A stretch of DNA of 64,000 bases from Burkholderia pyrrocinia (GTDB lineage: Bacteria > Pseudomonadota > Gammaproteobacteria > Burkholderiales > Burkholderiaceae): contig NZ_CP024904.1 of assembly GCF_003330765.1 (NCBI RefSeq), positions 434,001 through 498,000 on the forward strand, read 5' to 3'. Positions 24,007-32,662 of the stretch are shown here, in pieces; the first letter of the stretch is position 1, and every line of letters starts with the position of its first letter. A program made the translations under genes and the position numbers. The notes under the pieces were generated by a model that ran no database searches, was not told where the DNA came from, and worked only from the letters and a program-made list of their open reading frames with translations.

Positions 24007-24108
24007 CGGGCTCATCGACGCCACTTCGGCCCCCGTGCCACCTTTCGCGCATGGGTGTATATTGGTCATATATCAACATGTATCGCAAGATTGCATGAGC
24101 AGGACGTT

Positions 24109-24136
24109 GCCGTATTTATCTTGCGACAAATACGGC
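24109..24136. repeat. Inverted repeat between lrp and response-regulator genes
   Basis: GCCGTATTT (24109-24117) and AAATACGGC (24128-24136) form a perfect 9-bp dyad with a 10-nt loop between convergent genes. There is no T-run; it may act as a weak terminator. Confidence 0.4.
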
Positions 24137-24237
24137 GATAAGCCGTACGCAGTTGCCACTTCCGCCACAAAGGCGGATCAGATTATCGACCCGCAATCTT
24201 GTTTTCATGTGAGAAACACCTAAGGCCACAGAGACCA

Positions 24238-24921
24238 TTAGATTCTTTCGAGTCGATAGCCGATCGTATAGACGGATTTCAGCGCCATGCCATTCTCGGC
24301 GCGGAGTGCGAGCTTGCTTCTGAGGCGATAGACATGGGTATCCAGCGACCGCGAGCACATATCTTCGTTCTTCCCCCAGAGGAGCGTAACAAGATGATCG
24401 CGCGGAACGGCACGGCCGAGATTCTTGAAAAGAATAGTAGCAAGCCCGAACTCTTTTTCGGTCAACGGGATTTTTACCCCATTTAAATAAGCACCTTTTA
24501 TTTTATCGTCTAAAATATAACCGCCGATCTCAATCAACTCTGGAATTTCTCGATCGAGCTTGGCTCTTCGTGTGTTCGACTTCACCCTCGCCAGCAGAAC
24601 CTCTGGACCGATGGGCTTAAGGATGTAGTCGTCGGCGCCCGCATTCAATGCCTCCGCGACATATTGCTCAAACACTCGATTGGTCAAGAATAACACCGGA
24701 AGATCTCCGCCGATATTTCGGCGAATCCACTTTAAGACATCCATCCCCGACATTAGAGGTGTCACCCAGTCAAGAATAACCAGATCGAATATCGATTTTT
24801 CGAGCTTTCGTATCGCAACCGCCCCGTCTCGGCAAACCTCAACATTATGCCCATGCCGATCCAATGTCAGACTAACAAAATCCGACATGGCAATATCGTC
24901 TTCAAGTAAAAGTATCTTCAT
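24238..24921 (-). CDS. Orphan OmpR-family response regulator A
   Basis: A 227-residue two-component response regulator. The receiver domain has the acidic pair EDD (residues 8-9), phospho-acceptor Asp51 in VILDW, Thr in LFLTNR and Lys in LKPIG. A winged-helix DNA-binding domain of OmpR/PhoB type follows (residues about 130-227, ending SVYTIGYRLERI). The ATG at 24921 was chosen over an upstream TTG. No histidine kinase gene lies in the window. It is very similar in length and sequence to the regulator at 27742-28425, in opposite orientation. GC content is lower than that of neighbouring housekeeping genes. Confidence 0.88.
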   Translation of the reverse strand: MKILLLEDDIAMSDFVSLTLDRHGHNVEVCRDGAVAIRKLEKSIFDLVILDWVTPLMSGMDVLKWIRRNIGGDLPVLFLTNRVFEQYVAEALNAGADDYILKPIGPEVLLARVKSNTRRAKLDREIPELIEIGGYILDDKIKGAYLNGVKIPLTEKEFGLATILFKNLGRAVPRDHLVTLLWGKNEDMCSRSLDTHVYRLRSKLALRAENGMALKSVYTIGYRLERI

Positions 24922-26171
24922 CGGAATCAACCAGTTTCAAAAGGCATCCGCGCATACCCAGGGAATCAAGATATTCGCCAAGTCAAATTCGTGCCACCAT
25001 CAACGATCACAACTATTTGATCGAGTTATTTTTGAGTGCAGGCAACCCCGCAAATCCTTGACTCGCGCATAGATACATGAAAATCGTGGAAGCGATTCCG
25101 GAGGCTTTCTTTATTTAAATCTATCGAATAATTTTCATTTGCCAACCGATGACGAGATTATTCCCCTGTCCCGGTAGAAATTGGATGCAAATATGGCCAG
25201 CGCACGCTTCCAAGTTGGAGGACATCACCATAGATTCGAGCATCAGTAGCGAAATATTCCAATGCAGTCGTATAAAGGGCGATAGCACCGTTTCGGTGCG
25301 TTGCAACCACATTTAATCTGACAAATAAAGACTTCCATCAGCCGGCTAGCTTCCAGGCTGTTCTCACCTCGGCGCAGAGCGACGCGTTCCTGGTGATTCC
25401 GCCGCCCGTCTATGTTCTGGGCCCGACCCATTGCAAGAATCAGTGATGGGACTTCCGTCCCCTAAACCGAAGGCGTGGAACTGCGCGGCCGGACAATGCG
25501 TTCTACATACCTGTCACCGTGACACCGGCGACGACGCATTGCCCCACCTGGGGCAGACTCGGACAGCACGCTTGAGAATGGACGCCGGCGTGCGGTTTCG
25601 CGCGCCCCATTTTTCTGAGATCCAACGCTTTTAGCGTGGACCGAGACGGATCACGACCGCTGCCGATTGACGAAGGTGCTCCGTTTTAGTCGGAGTCTCT
25701 TTCGCAGGCCTTCCTCTGAGGGCCTCGTAGTAGCCAGTACCGTCCTGTCGATCGCGGACCATAGCCGTTCAGGTCGTTGCGAGATGTCGGCAATCAAATT
25801 TCGGGAAGCGATGACGAACGTGGAATTGCGTTCCACCACCGCCCTGCATCGCTCCGCGTGAGAAGGCTTAAATAGCGCGTTGCTCGATGGACAACTGGAC
25901 TCGCCGCGGCCACTTCGTCGCAGCAGCTTGCCCAAGCGCGAATACCTTGCCGCGCAGCCCCGCCCCATACGCCTCTTGATCGTCGCACTACACCTCACTG
26001 GATCAATTACCCATCGAACATCACATCAGTGGACAAATACTCCAAAATTGACAATTGTTATAGTAAATCATGCATCCAATCTCTACGAGAAGACCGCGAT
26101 AATCGACTGACCGCCCCGCCTGCAACACGCAGCGCGGTCTTCGTCAGGCCATCTTCTTCAGGAGATATCCC
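24922..26171. other. 1.25-kb AT-richer region with no intact gene
   Basis: No complete gene is supported. A plus-strand segment near 25340-25446 reads like the tail of a lost gene (SAQSDAFLVIPPPVYVLGP before a TGA at 25444), which I could not assign. GCACCG...CGGTGC forms a short dyad near 25288. The last 200 bp should contain the LysE promoter. The low GC and lack of genes suggest horizontally acquired, decaying DNA. Confidence 0.4.
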
Positions 26172-26798
26172 ATGTTGCACCTCTCGTGGCTGCCGTTCAT
26201 CGCTACCTCCCTTCTGATCATTCTTACCCCCGGCCAGGATATGGTTCTGGTGATGTCCCGGACACTGTCAGGCGGAACCCGGGCGGGTATCGTCACCGCA
26301 GCAGGCGTCAGCGTTGGGCTGATTGTGCACACGATGCTGGCGACGCTCGGCGTGGGAGCACTTCTTCAGGCTTCCGAATGGCTGTTTACGTTGCTGAAGC
26401 TGGCCGGCGCGCTGTACCTGCTGTACCTCGGCGTGGTGCTGCTGCGCTCGTCGGGCGAGTTGACGCTGTCTGGCAGCCACGGTGCACCGGTATCGGCGCT
26501 ACGTACCTTCACGCAGGGCGCGCTGTCCAATGTATCGAATCCGAAGATCGTGCTCTTCTACCTCGCCTTTCTGCCGCAATTCGTCCCTGCAGATGCGCCG
26601 CGGCCGATGCTGTCGCTGTTCGTACTGGGCGTGACGTTTGCCGGCCTGACGTTTCTGGTCAAGGGACCGGTCGCGCTGTTTGCCGGCCTGTTGTCTGCAT
26701 CGATTCGACGCAACCCGCGCATCCTGACCCGGATACACCGGACCAGCGGCGTCGTCCTGTTGGCGCTCGGCGTCAAGCTCGCACTCGAGCGCCAATGA
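26172..26798 (+). CDS. LysE/RhtB-family amino-acid exporter
   Basis: A 208-residue inner-membrane exporter of the LysE/RhtB superfamily, with about six hydrophobic segments. The N-terminal LTPGQDMVLVMSRTLSGG motif and the VSNPKIVLFYLAFLPQF motif are typical of the RhtB branch, which exports amino acids and homoserine-like compounds. AGGAGAT at 26159-26165 supports the start. The nearest regulator of a matching type is the Lrp-family gene at 23539. The substrate cannot be deduced. Confidence 0.9.
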   Translation: MLHLSWLPFIATSLLIILTPGQDMVLVMSRTLSGGTRAGIVTAAGVSVGLIVHTMLATLGVGALLQASEWLFTLLKLAGALYLLYLGVVLLRSSGELTLSGSHGAPVSALRTFTQGALSNVSNPKIVLFYLAFLPQFVPADAPRPMLSLFVLGVTFAGLTFLVKGPVALFAGLLSASIRRNPRILTRIHRTSGVVLLALGVKLALERQ

Positions 26799-27254
26799 GT
26801 GCAGGTCGTTACTCCGCGCGGCTGCCGGAGTACGGCCAGTTCGGGATGTGATTCGGAAGATGACGACCAGCCTCGGCATTGTCGGTCAGCTTCCCCAATC
26901 ACGATCGCCTGCGACGCGGCGGCTTCAGATGACACAGTGTTGACAACACCACACTTTACGGAGTGAACGCGCCGCAGTTCGCAAGAGCGATCACGCTCCT
27001 TATGAGCCCGCCGCTGCAAGCCGTCAGCGCTGCCACCGAGAAGGCGTGTTGAGGTGCCCATGCCGATCATTTCGATCCGCATCCGGGGCGACGACGATGC
27101 GGACAATGTGACCGTTGCTGCTTATTCGATATGATGAAATTCGGTCGCCGCGCGTCTTAATCAGGATATGTGACATTTGTTCACAATAGATTGCATCACA
27201 TTTGATATCGTAGACAACCTTTCTCCAATTCATATTTTCAAGCGGCACAACTCC
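26799..27254. other. Intergenic region before the H-NS-like gene
   Basis: About 456 bp without a supported gene; AT content rises toward its right end, where the promoter of the H-NS-like gene should lie. Confidence 0.4.
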
Positions 27255-27551
27255 ATGGAGTCTTATCATTCATATCTGAAAAAAAAGGCGAGACTCGAGG
27301 ATGAGCTGCTTCAGGAAAGGCGTCGGATAGTAGATTGCGTCATCGCCGAGATCAGAGCATGCGTTAAGTCATTCGAACTCAAGCCGGACGATATATTTCC
27401 TGGCATTGACAAAAAACCGAGAAAACGAAAGGCAAAATATTTCGATCCCAAAACGGGGCGCACGTGGTCCGGGGTCGGCAGAGCGCCACTATGGCTTAAA
27501 GGTCGCGACTGGAAGGATTTTCTGATTGACGCATCTGCTGACGAAAAATAA
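27255..27551 (+). CDS. H-NS family nucleoid-associated protein
   Basis: A 98-residue H-NS-like protein. The N-terminal part is a charged helix suited to oligomerisation (YHSYLKKKARLEDELLQERR), and the C-terminal part has the H-NS DNA-binding core KYFDPKTGRTWSGVGRAPLW. H-NS proteins bind AT-rich DNA and silence acquired genes. It stands in the AT-richest part of the window, between the two orphan response regulators and upstream of the adhesin island, so it may silence this island. I chose the ATG at 27255; a longer frame upstream starts in AT-rich DNA and lacks a ribosome site. The start remains uncertain because no strong ribosome site is seen for either. Confidence 0.82.
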   Translation: MESYHSYLKKKARLEDELLQERRRIVDCVIAEIRACVKSFELKPDDIFPGIDKKPRKRKAKYFDPKTGRTWSGVGRAPLWLKGRDWKDFLIDASADEK

Positions 27552-27741
27552 TCCATTAACGCATTCTGCTACGCGTCAGCCCCCTCCCCCCGAAAGCACT
27601 CAACCGGATGTGGCGAACTGTTACCTCCAGACAGCCCCCGAGGAACGTCATTTTCTGCAGCGAACCGGCCAGCAATCGATCAATGCGATTTTTTACAGGA
27701 ACGGATGCGGGTGATCTTCCACGCGATCAACAGTCCGCATA

Positions 27742-28425
27742 ATGAAGATCCTTATACTCGACGACGATGTCGCCCACACTGAATTCGTTGGTCATTTCTT
27801 GCATCAGCAGGGACACGATGTGCACGTTGCCGGAGACGGCGCACGCGCCGTGCGCTTCCTCGAAAAATCGATGTTCGATCTCGTCATTCTCGACTGGATC
27901 GTCCCGGTAATATCCGGTCTCGACGTACTACATTGGATTCGGGCCAATCTTGGCCGCAAGATTCTAGTCTTGTTCCTGACCAATCGGCCGTTCGAGCAGC
28001 ATATCGCGGAAGCCCTGAACGCAGGCGCGGACGACTACGTCGTAAAGCCCATCGGCTCAAGCGAACTGATCGCCCGGATCAACGCGCTTGCACGGCGGAT
28101 CTATGACTGCGACGAGCAATCGGACGCGATCGTAGTCGGGAATTACATGGTGGACAACAAGGGCAAATGCATATATTTCAAGGGTGAGAAAATTCCCCTG
28201 ACCCAGAAGGAGTTCGATATCGCATCGGCGCTATTCAGAAGTGTCGGCCGTGTCGTACCTCGCGATTACCTGATCAAGCTGATCTGGGGGAAGTCGGTAG
28301 ATATGCTGTCGCGCTCGCTCGACACGCACATCTACCGCGTTCGTAGCAAACTTGCTCTTTCCGCAGAGAACGGTGTGGCATTGAAATCGGTCTACACGAT
28401 CGGATACCGACTCGAAAAGATTTGA
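27742..28425 (+). CDS. Orphan OmpR-family response regulator B
   Basis: A 227-residue response regulator, sister of the one at 24238-24921. The receiver domain has DDD at residues 7-9, Asp51 in VILDW, Thr in LFLTNR and Lys in VKPIG; the C-terminal winged helix ends SVYTIGYRLEKI. The two proteins share long identical stretches such as ALNAGADDY and MALKSVYTIGYRLE-like endings. No kinase is nearby. It is convergent with the DUF2827/adhesin side of the island and is a good candidate for its regulator. The last codons run into a degraded DUF4019-like gene on the other strand. Confidence 0.88.
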   Translation: MKILILDDDVAHTEFVGHFLHQQGHDVHVAGDGARAVRFLEKSMFDLVILDWIVPVISGLDVLHWIRANLGRKILVLFLTNRPFEQHIAEALNAGADDYVVKPIGSSELIARINALARRIYDCDEQSDAIVVGNYMVDNKGKCIYFKGEKIPLTQKEFDIASALFRSVGRVVPRDYLIKLIWGKSVDMLSRSLDTHIYRVRSKLALSAENGVALKSVYTIGYRLEKI

Positions 28426-28429
28426 CTGC

Positions 28430-28706
28430 ATCCCCCGGCCGCGATGGCTGACCCGACGGACCGGCGTGCATGCTGCATGTCGGCCGCGAACTGATCCTGC
28501 TTGATGCGCGCCTTTACGAACGTGGCGGCATTGCTCCAAAGCGCACCGCACTGGTCGGCGTCGAACTGCTTGAATACGACGTCGGCGTCGCGCAGCAGCG
28601 CGGCGGCCGATTCGCCGCCGGATTGCACATGCGCGCCGATCGAGATCGATGCGGCGACGCACCCAATCAGTCATTTCGTGCGGGTCGGAGGGGGAAGTAC
28701 GTTCAT
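28430..28706 (-). pseudogene. DUF4019-like secreted protein, degraded
   Basis: The minus strand encodes a recognisable but broken protein. From an ATG at 28706 it reads MNVLPPPTRTK, then a TGA stop, then LIGCVAASISIGAHVQS (like a signal peptide) and a domain with DADVVFKQFDADQCGALW and AATFVKARIKQDQFAAD. This pattern resembles DUF4019 proteins by eye. The 3' end is lost where the frame enters response-regulator gene B. It has an in-frame stop and a missing C-terminus, so it is a remnant. The family assignment is tentative. Confidence 0.45.
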
Positions 28707-28731
28707 GTCGGCGCCGGAGACGGACCGCGCG

Positions 28732-29886
28732 TCACGCGTCGCGATAGAGGGCGGCAATCGCGTCCGTATACACGGCGACGTTGTCCGGGTTGTAGATGCT
28801 GACCGAGTCGAGCACGTATTTCGACTGCTCGCGGTACGCGTCGAGCTTCGCATCGTGCTCGGCGAACGCCTGCAGCAGCGCGCGGCCGCCGGCCTGGCAG
28901 TCGAAGTCCGGATAGAAATACCCGGCCTTGCCGAGGAACGGCGAATTGTGGATCAGCGGATAGTCGCCGTACAGCAGCTCGTAATACAGGTAGTTCTGCG
29001 CGTTTTCCCACGTGTGCGATACCACTGCATCGCCGTAAGCGGCCATGAACTCGTACACCGCATAACGGCTTTCGAACGTCGTGATGCCGTGCCCGACGAT
29101 GTCGAGGCGCTTCGCGAAGTGGACGAACGTCGTGTGATCCTTCAGGTGCACCGTGTTGCACACGCGCACCATCTCGACGAAATCGGGCTTCGCGCGATAC
29201 GCTTCCTCGGCCACGAGCATCGGGATGATGCTGGTCTTCACCATGCAGATGTTCGGCTCGAACATCGTCACGCGCCAGCGCGGCTTGCCGGGCTGATAGC
29301 CGAACGACAGACCGGCGCCGAGCGACGCGCGCGCCTTGTCGAACAGCATCGGATGCCAGATGTGCGGGACGATCGTGACGGGAGCGCGCAGGCCTGTCTG
29401 GTAATAGTGCAGGCACGAGCGCTCGAACTCGGGAATCGTCCACACGGCATCGTACGGCGCGCCCGAGAACAGGAAGCCCGACGGCTTGTTGAACATCGCG
29501 CGTTCGATGTCGATCACGTAGTCGTTGCCGACCCGCATCGTGACGACCTTGCCGCCGCGCTCGCGGAACGCGCGCAGGTAGTCCGCGCCGAACTGCGCGC
29601 TCATTTCGATCAGCACGTCGCAGCGCTGCAGCGCTTCGTCCATCGTCAGGAGCGGCACGTCCCATTCGCCGAGCATCATCTGAGGATCGGCGATCTGTTC
29701 GCCACCGTTCACCATCACGGCTTCCGCGACGAGCGGCGACTGGCGCAGCAGCAGGATCAGCAGCAGGCAGTTCTGGAAGATGCCGTTTTCCCACAGCGAC
29801 TGGCCGGCGCCGCGCACGAACAGCGACACGCCGACGACGAGACGCTTGCCTGCGCTGGGCGCCTGGCGGGTGTTCGACCTTGCCAT
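28732..29886 (-). CDS. DUF2827 protein, glycosyltransferase-like (copy 1)
   Basis: A 384-residue DUF2827 protein. It looks like a cytoplasmic GT-B-type glycosyltransferase: an N-terminal Rossmann-like half beginning RLVVGVSLFVRGAGQSLWEN, a middle FLFSGAPYDAVW/TIVPHIWHP section and a C-terminal half with VVSHTWENAQNYLYYELLYG and GYPLIHNS-like YPLIHNSPFLG, where nucleotide-sugar binding is expected. GGAGG lies upstream of the ATG at 29886. A second intact copy (31273-32421) and a truncated copy (31064-31258) lie nearby, all next to a Ser/Thr-rich trimeric adhesin, which suggests they modify that adhesin. The sugar and acceptor are unknown. Confidence 0.8.
   Translation of the reverse strand: MARSNTRQAPSAGKRLVVGVSLFVRGAGQSLWENGIFQNCLLLILLLRQSPLVAEAVMVNGGEQIADPQMMLGEWDVPLLTMDEALQRCDVLIEMSAQFGADYLRAFRERGGKVVTMRVGNDYVIDIERAMFNKPSGFLFSGAPYDAVWTIPEFERSCLHYYQTGLRAPVTIVPHIWHPMLFDKARASLGAGLSFGYQPGKPRWRVTMFEPNICMVKTSIIPMLVAEEAYRAKPDFVEMVRVCNTVHLKDHTTFVHFAKRLDIVGHGITTFESRYAVYEFMAAYGDAVVSHTWENAQNYLYYELLYGDYPLIHNSPFLGKAGYFYPDFDCQAGGRALLQAFAEHDAKLDAYREQSKYVLDSVSIYNPDNVAVYTDAIAALYRDA
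29774..29850. repeat. 77-bp direct repeat, copy in DUF2827 copy 1
   Basis: This segment of the N-terminal coding part is repeated at 31146-31222 with only two mismatches in 77 bases, the scar of a gene duplication. Confidence 0.85.
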
Positions 29887-29945
29887 GTGTTCCTCCAGGT
29901 TTAGCGGCTTGGTGTAATTGAAATTTCCAATATCGGCTCTTCCGT

Positions 29946-31067
29946 CTACGGTGTCATGGGATCGACTCCCGGTCTGATCGAACGCGCCAATGTTTGCCCA
30001 TTGAGTCGGCCGAGCATGACAAAACACCGAAGCAATTGCACCGTGGTTTCCGATTGGCGAGCCCTCGCCCGCATAACGTCAATCAAGCTGCTGCGCAGAC
30101 TCGCGGCGATGGCGGAACGCTTGCCGTACACTGCGCTTGAAAGTCCAGTCGCATAAGCGAGCTTTGCGTCGCTGCGCGTCTTGTCGTCGACATACTGGTC
30201 TACCAACGCATCCGCGATGCGCTCAAATTGCTGCATCGATCGCTCGACCAAGTCGCCGGTCGAGCGCCCTATTTTCCCTAAACGGCGTGGCTTGCCGGTA
30301 TGGTAGCCCTGCACCCAATGCGCCCCCGCCAACGAGGCCGTGAGCAATGCGCCGGCGCTTTCTACGCCCTCCACCACCACGTGCGGTGCATTGTCCAGCG
30401 CACGGGCCACCAATTTTTCAAACTGATCGAAACGCGCTCCGTCTTGCGCGGCAGGTGGCAGCATTCGGCCGGCAATCTTGATGATGTCGGGCGAAGCAAT
30501 CCGAGCGCCATTCTCGACGCTGAATCCATCGCCGAAATCGTCCACGGCGACACTGCAACCCATGCGCTGCAGTCGCTCGACAAATTCTCGACCTGACACG
30601 GGCGACAGCTGCGTGGTTTCGGTAATCTCCACTACCAGGCGACACGCAATTTCAGGCCTGCCCTCAAGCAGCAGAAGAATCGATTCCCACCACCATGCCT
30701 CATTCGCGCTTTGCGCGGAAATATTGACGCCCAAGCGAAGATCGTGATTCGACTCCATGAATTCAATGACCATGCCCACGACATAGCGGTCCAGGAATCG
30801 CATGAGTTCAAGGCGCTCCAGGCTGGGAATAAACTTCGACGGATACTCGATCGTATGATCATCGTCGCCGAGAACTCGCACCAGGCACTCGTGATACAGC
30901 ACCTGCTCACCGTCGTGCGCGCTGAAAATCGGTTGAGCACACAGAATCACTCGGTCTCGAGCGATCGCCGTCAGCACCATGCACGCGACACGCATGTCTG
31001 AATCCGCATGAAGCGTCGTATCGCGTGCAAGAGCATGTCGCACCAGCGCGTTTACGCAGTAGCTCAT
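29946..31067 (-). CDS. EAL-domain protein (c-di-GMP phosphodiesterase-like)
   Basis: A 373-residue protein with an EAL domain at about residues 35-260, followed by a helical C-terminal region of unknown function. Catalytic elements are largely kept: ECLVR in place of EALLR, NISAQS, VVEITET, VDDFGDG, IKIAG (Lys), VVEGVE and WVQGYH. The domain may therefore hydrolyse c-di-GMP, although the changed EAL motif leaves some doubt. No GGDEF domain, sensor domain or signal peptide is seen. Its ATG overlaps the stop of the truncated DUF2827 copy (ATGA). Located inside the adhesin island, it could link adhesin production to c-di-GMP. Confidence 0.82.
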   Translation of the reverse strand: MSYCVNALVRHALARDTTLHADSDMRVACMVLTAIARDRVILCAQPIFSAHDGEQVLYHECLVRVLGDDDHTIEYPSKFIPSLERLELMRFLDRYVVGMVIEFMESNHDLRLGVNISAQSANEAWWWESILLLLEGRPEIACRLVVEITETTQLSPVSGREFVERLQRMGCSVAVDDFGDGFSVENGARIASPDIIKIAGRMLPPAAQDGARFDQFEKLVARALDNAPHVVVEGVESAGALLTASLAGAHWVQGYHTGKPRRLGKIGRSTGDLVERSMQQFERIADALVDQYVDDKTRSDAKLAYATGLSSAVYGKRSAIAASLRSSLIDVMRARARQSETTVQLLRCFVMLGRLNGQTLARSIRPGVDPMTP

Positions 31068-31258
31068 GTCGTTTCCTGGTACTCAAAGGTGGAAAGGGAC
31101 ATGCCACGAGTGATGAGCCACGACTGCTTCAACGGCTTGCGGTTATGGAAGATCCCGTTTCCCCACAGCGACTGGCCGGCGCCGCGCACGAACAGCGACA
31201 CGCCGACGACGAGACGCTTGCCCTCGCCGGGTGCTTGACGGGCATTGGAGTCCGACAT
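31064..31258 (-). pseudogene. Truncated DUF2827 gene (N-terminus only)
   Basis: A 64-residue frame whose first 39 residues nearly repeat the N-terminus of DUF2827 copy 1 (KRLVVGVSLFVRGAGQSLW), followed by an unrelated 25-residue tail ending EYQETT. The start codon at 31258 is preceded by a duplicate of the copy-1 N-terminal sequence, not by a clear ribosome site. The stop overlaps the start of the EAL gene. It is a remnant left by recombination, although it may still serve as a short translated leader for the EAL gene. Confidence 0.78.
31146..31222. repeat. 77-bp direct repeat, copy in truncated DUF2827 gene
   Basis: Second copy of the repeat at 29774-29850; similarity stops abruptly at its left end, where the truncated gene diverges. 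Confidence 0.85.
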
Positions 31259-31272
31259 GCGTATGCTCCGGT

Positions 31273-32421
31273 TCAGGCGACCAGACGCGAGACGAACGCG
31301 TCGAGGTTCGCGGGGTTGTCGATCGACACCGACTGCAGCAGCCGGCCGGCCTTCGCACGGTAGTCGTCGAGGCGTTCGTCATGATGCAGCCATGCTTCGA
31401 GCAGCACGCGGCCGCCTGCGGCAGAGTCGAAGTCCGGGTAGTAATAGCCGGCGTCGCCGAGCAGCGTCGAGTTGTGGATCAGCGGATAGCCGCCGTGCAG
31501 CACGTCGTAATACAGGTAGTTCTGCCCGTTTTCCCAGTGGTGCGATACGACGGCATCCGCGTGGCGCGCCATGAAGCCCGGCAGGTCGATGCGCGGTTCG
31601 AAGGTCGCCTTGTGCTGGCGCACGAGATCGAGGCTGTTCGCGAAGTGCACGAAGGTCGGATGCGCCTTCATGTGCATCGAGTTGACGACGAACATGTGTT
31701 GAACCGCGTCCGGCCGCGCGCGGTAGAACGCGTCGCACGCGAGCATCGGGTAGTGACAGGACTTGACGACCGAGATGTTCGGCTCGAGCGTCGCGAGCCG
31801 CCACGGACGCTGGCCGCCCTGGTAGCCGAAGGTTGCGCCTTCGGCCGCGAGCGCCGCGACGCGGCGATCGAGGAAGTACGGCGACCAGATGTGCGGCATC
31901 AGGTGCACCGGCGCGCGCAGGATGGTCTGCAGCATCGGCGCCGCGGTCTTGTCGTATTGCGGCAGCAGCCACACTTCGTCGAACGGCGCGCCGTTGAAGA
32001 CGTGCCCGGACGGCTTGTCGAAGATCGGGGTTTCGCACAGGCCGGCATACACGTGCCCGCAGAAGAACGCGGCGAGTTTCTTGCCGAGCGCCTTCATGTG
32101 CTTCATCCATTCCACGGGCAGTTGCGCGCCCATTTCGATCACGATGTCGAGTTCGTGCGTGACGTCGGCGGGTTTCACGAGCGGGATGTCGAGGCCGTCG
32201 AGTTCGAGGCCGGCCGGCAGCGCGTTGGCGTCGCCGCCGTTCAGGAAATAGACGGGGCCGACGCGATCCGAGCGCTTGAGCATCATCGCGAGGAACGCGA
32301 TGTTCTGGTGAATGCCGTTTTCCCAGATCGCCTGGCCGTCCCGCGCAAACAGCGAGATGCCGACCGTCGGCCTCATGCCGATGTGATGCCGGGGAGCATC
32401 GGGACAGTAGGTTGTCTGCAT
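31273..32421 (-). CDS. DUF2827 protein, glycosyltransferase-like (copy 2)
   Basis: A 382-residue DUF2827 protein, homologous over its full length to copy 1: PTVGISLFARDGQAIWENG near the N-terminus, VHLMPHIWSPYFLDRR in the middle and VVSHHWENGQNYLYYDVLHG/YPLIHNSTLLG in the C-terminal half. No signal peptide or membrane helix is seen. I chose the ATG at 32421, which gives a length close to copy 1; an internal ATG at the start of MRPTVG would remove 15 residues. It is the gene nearest the adhesin, and a strong terminator stands between them. Its probable role is glycosylation of the adhesin stalk, inferred from gene neighbourhood. Confidence 0.8.
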   Translation of the reverse strand: MQTTYCPDAPRHHIGMRPTVGISLFARDGQAIWENGIHQNIAFLAMMLKRSDRVGPVYFLNGGDANALPAGLELDGLDIPLVKPADVTHELDIVIEMGAQLPVEWMKHMKALGKKLAAFFCGHVYAGLCETPIFDKPSGHVFNGAPFDEVWLLPQYDKTAAPMLQTILRAPVHLMPHIWSPYFLDRRVAALAAEGATFGYQGGQRPWRLATLEPNISVVKSCHYPMLACDAFYRARPDAVQHMFVVNSMHMKAHPTFVHFANSLDLVRQHKATFEPRIDLPGFMARHADAVVSHHWENGQNYLYYDVLHGGYPLIHNSTLLGDAGYYYPDFDSAAGGRVLLEAWLHHDERLDDYRAKAGRLLQSVSIDNPANLDAFVSRLVA

Positions 32422-32614
32422 TGAATTCTCGTCGCAAGAGCGGCGCAATGCCCACGAATTCTCGTGAGGTTCTGGTGAGCGAATTGGATCGGGCAGTATC
32501 GTAGGGAGGGAAACTGCTTGCGGGATCGCTTCGGCGTCATGTATCAACGGGCCGCATCCACCCAATCGTCAAGCAAGCCAGTACTTCATTCAACACGACC
32601 GTCGAAATGAAACT

Positions 32615-32647
32615 CCCCGGGCGGCAGCCGCCACGCTGCGCCCGGGG
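32615..32647 (-). terminator. Strong hairpin behind the adhesin gene
   Basis: CCCCGGGCGGCAGC (32615-32628) pairs with GCTGCGCCCGGGG (32635-32647) apart from one bulged base. It begins 16 bp after the adhesin stop in transcription direction and ends in an AGTTTCATTT stretch on the minus strand. Confidence 0.65.
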
Positions 32648-32662
32648 GGACGAGTCAACTAC

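Noticed and set aside
25289..25310. Short GCACCG/CGGTGC hairpin in the AT-rich region
   Set aside because: It has a 6-bp stem with no T-run and no adjacent gene end, so it cannot be separated from chance.
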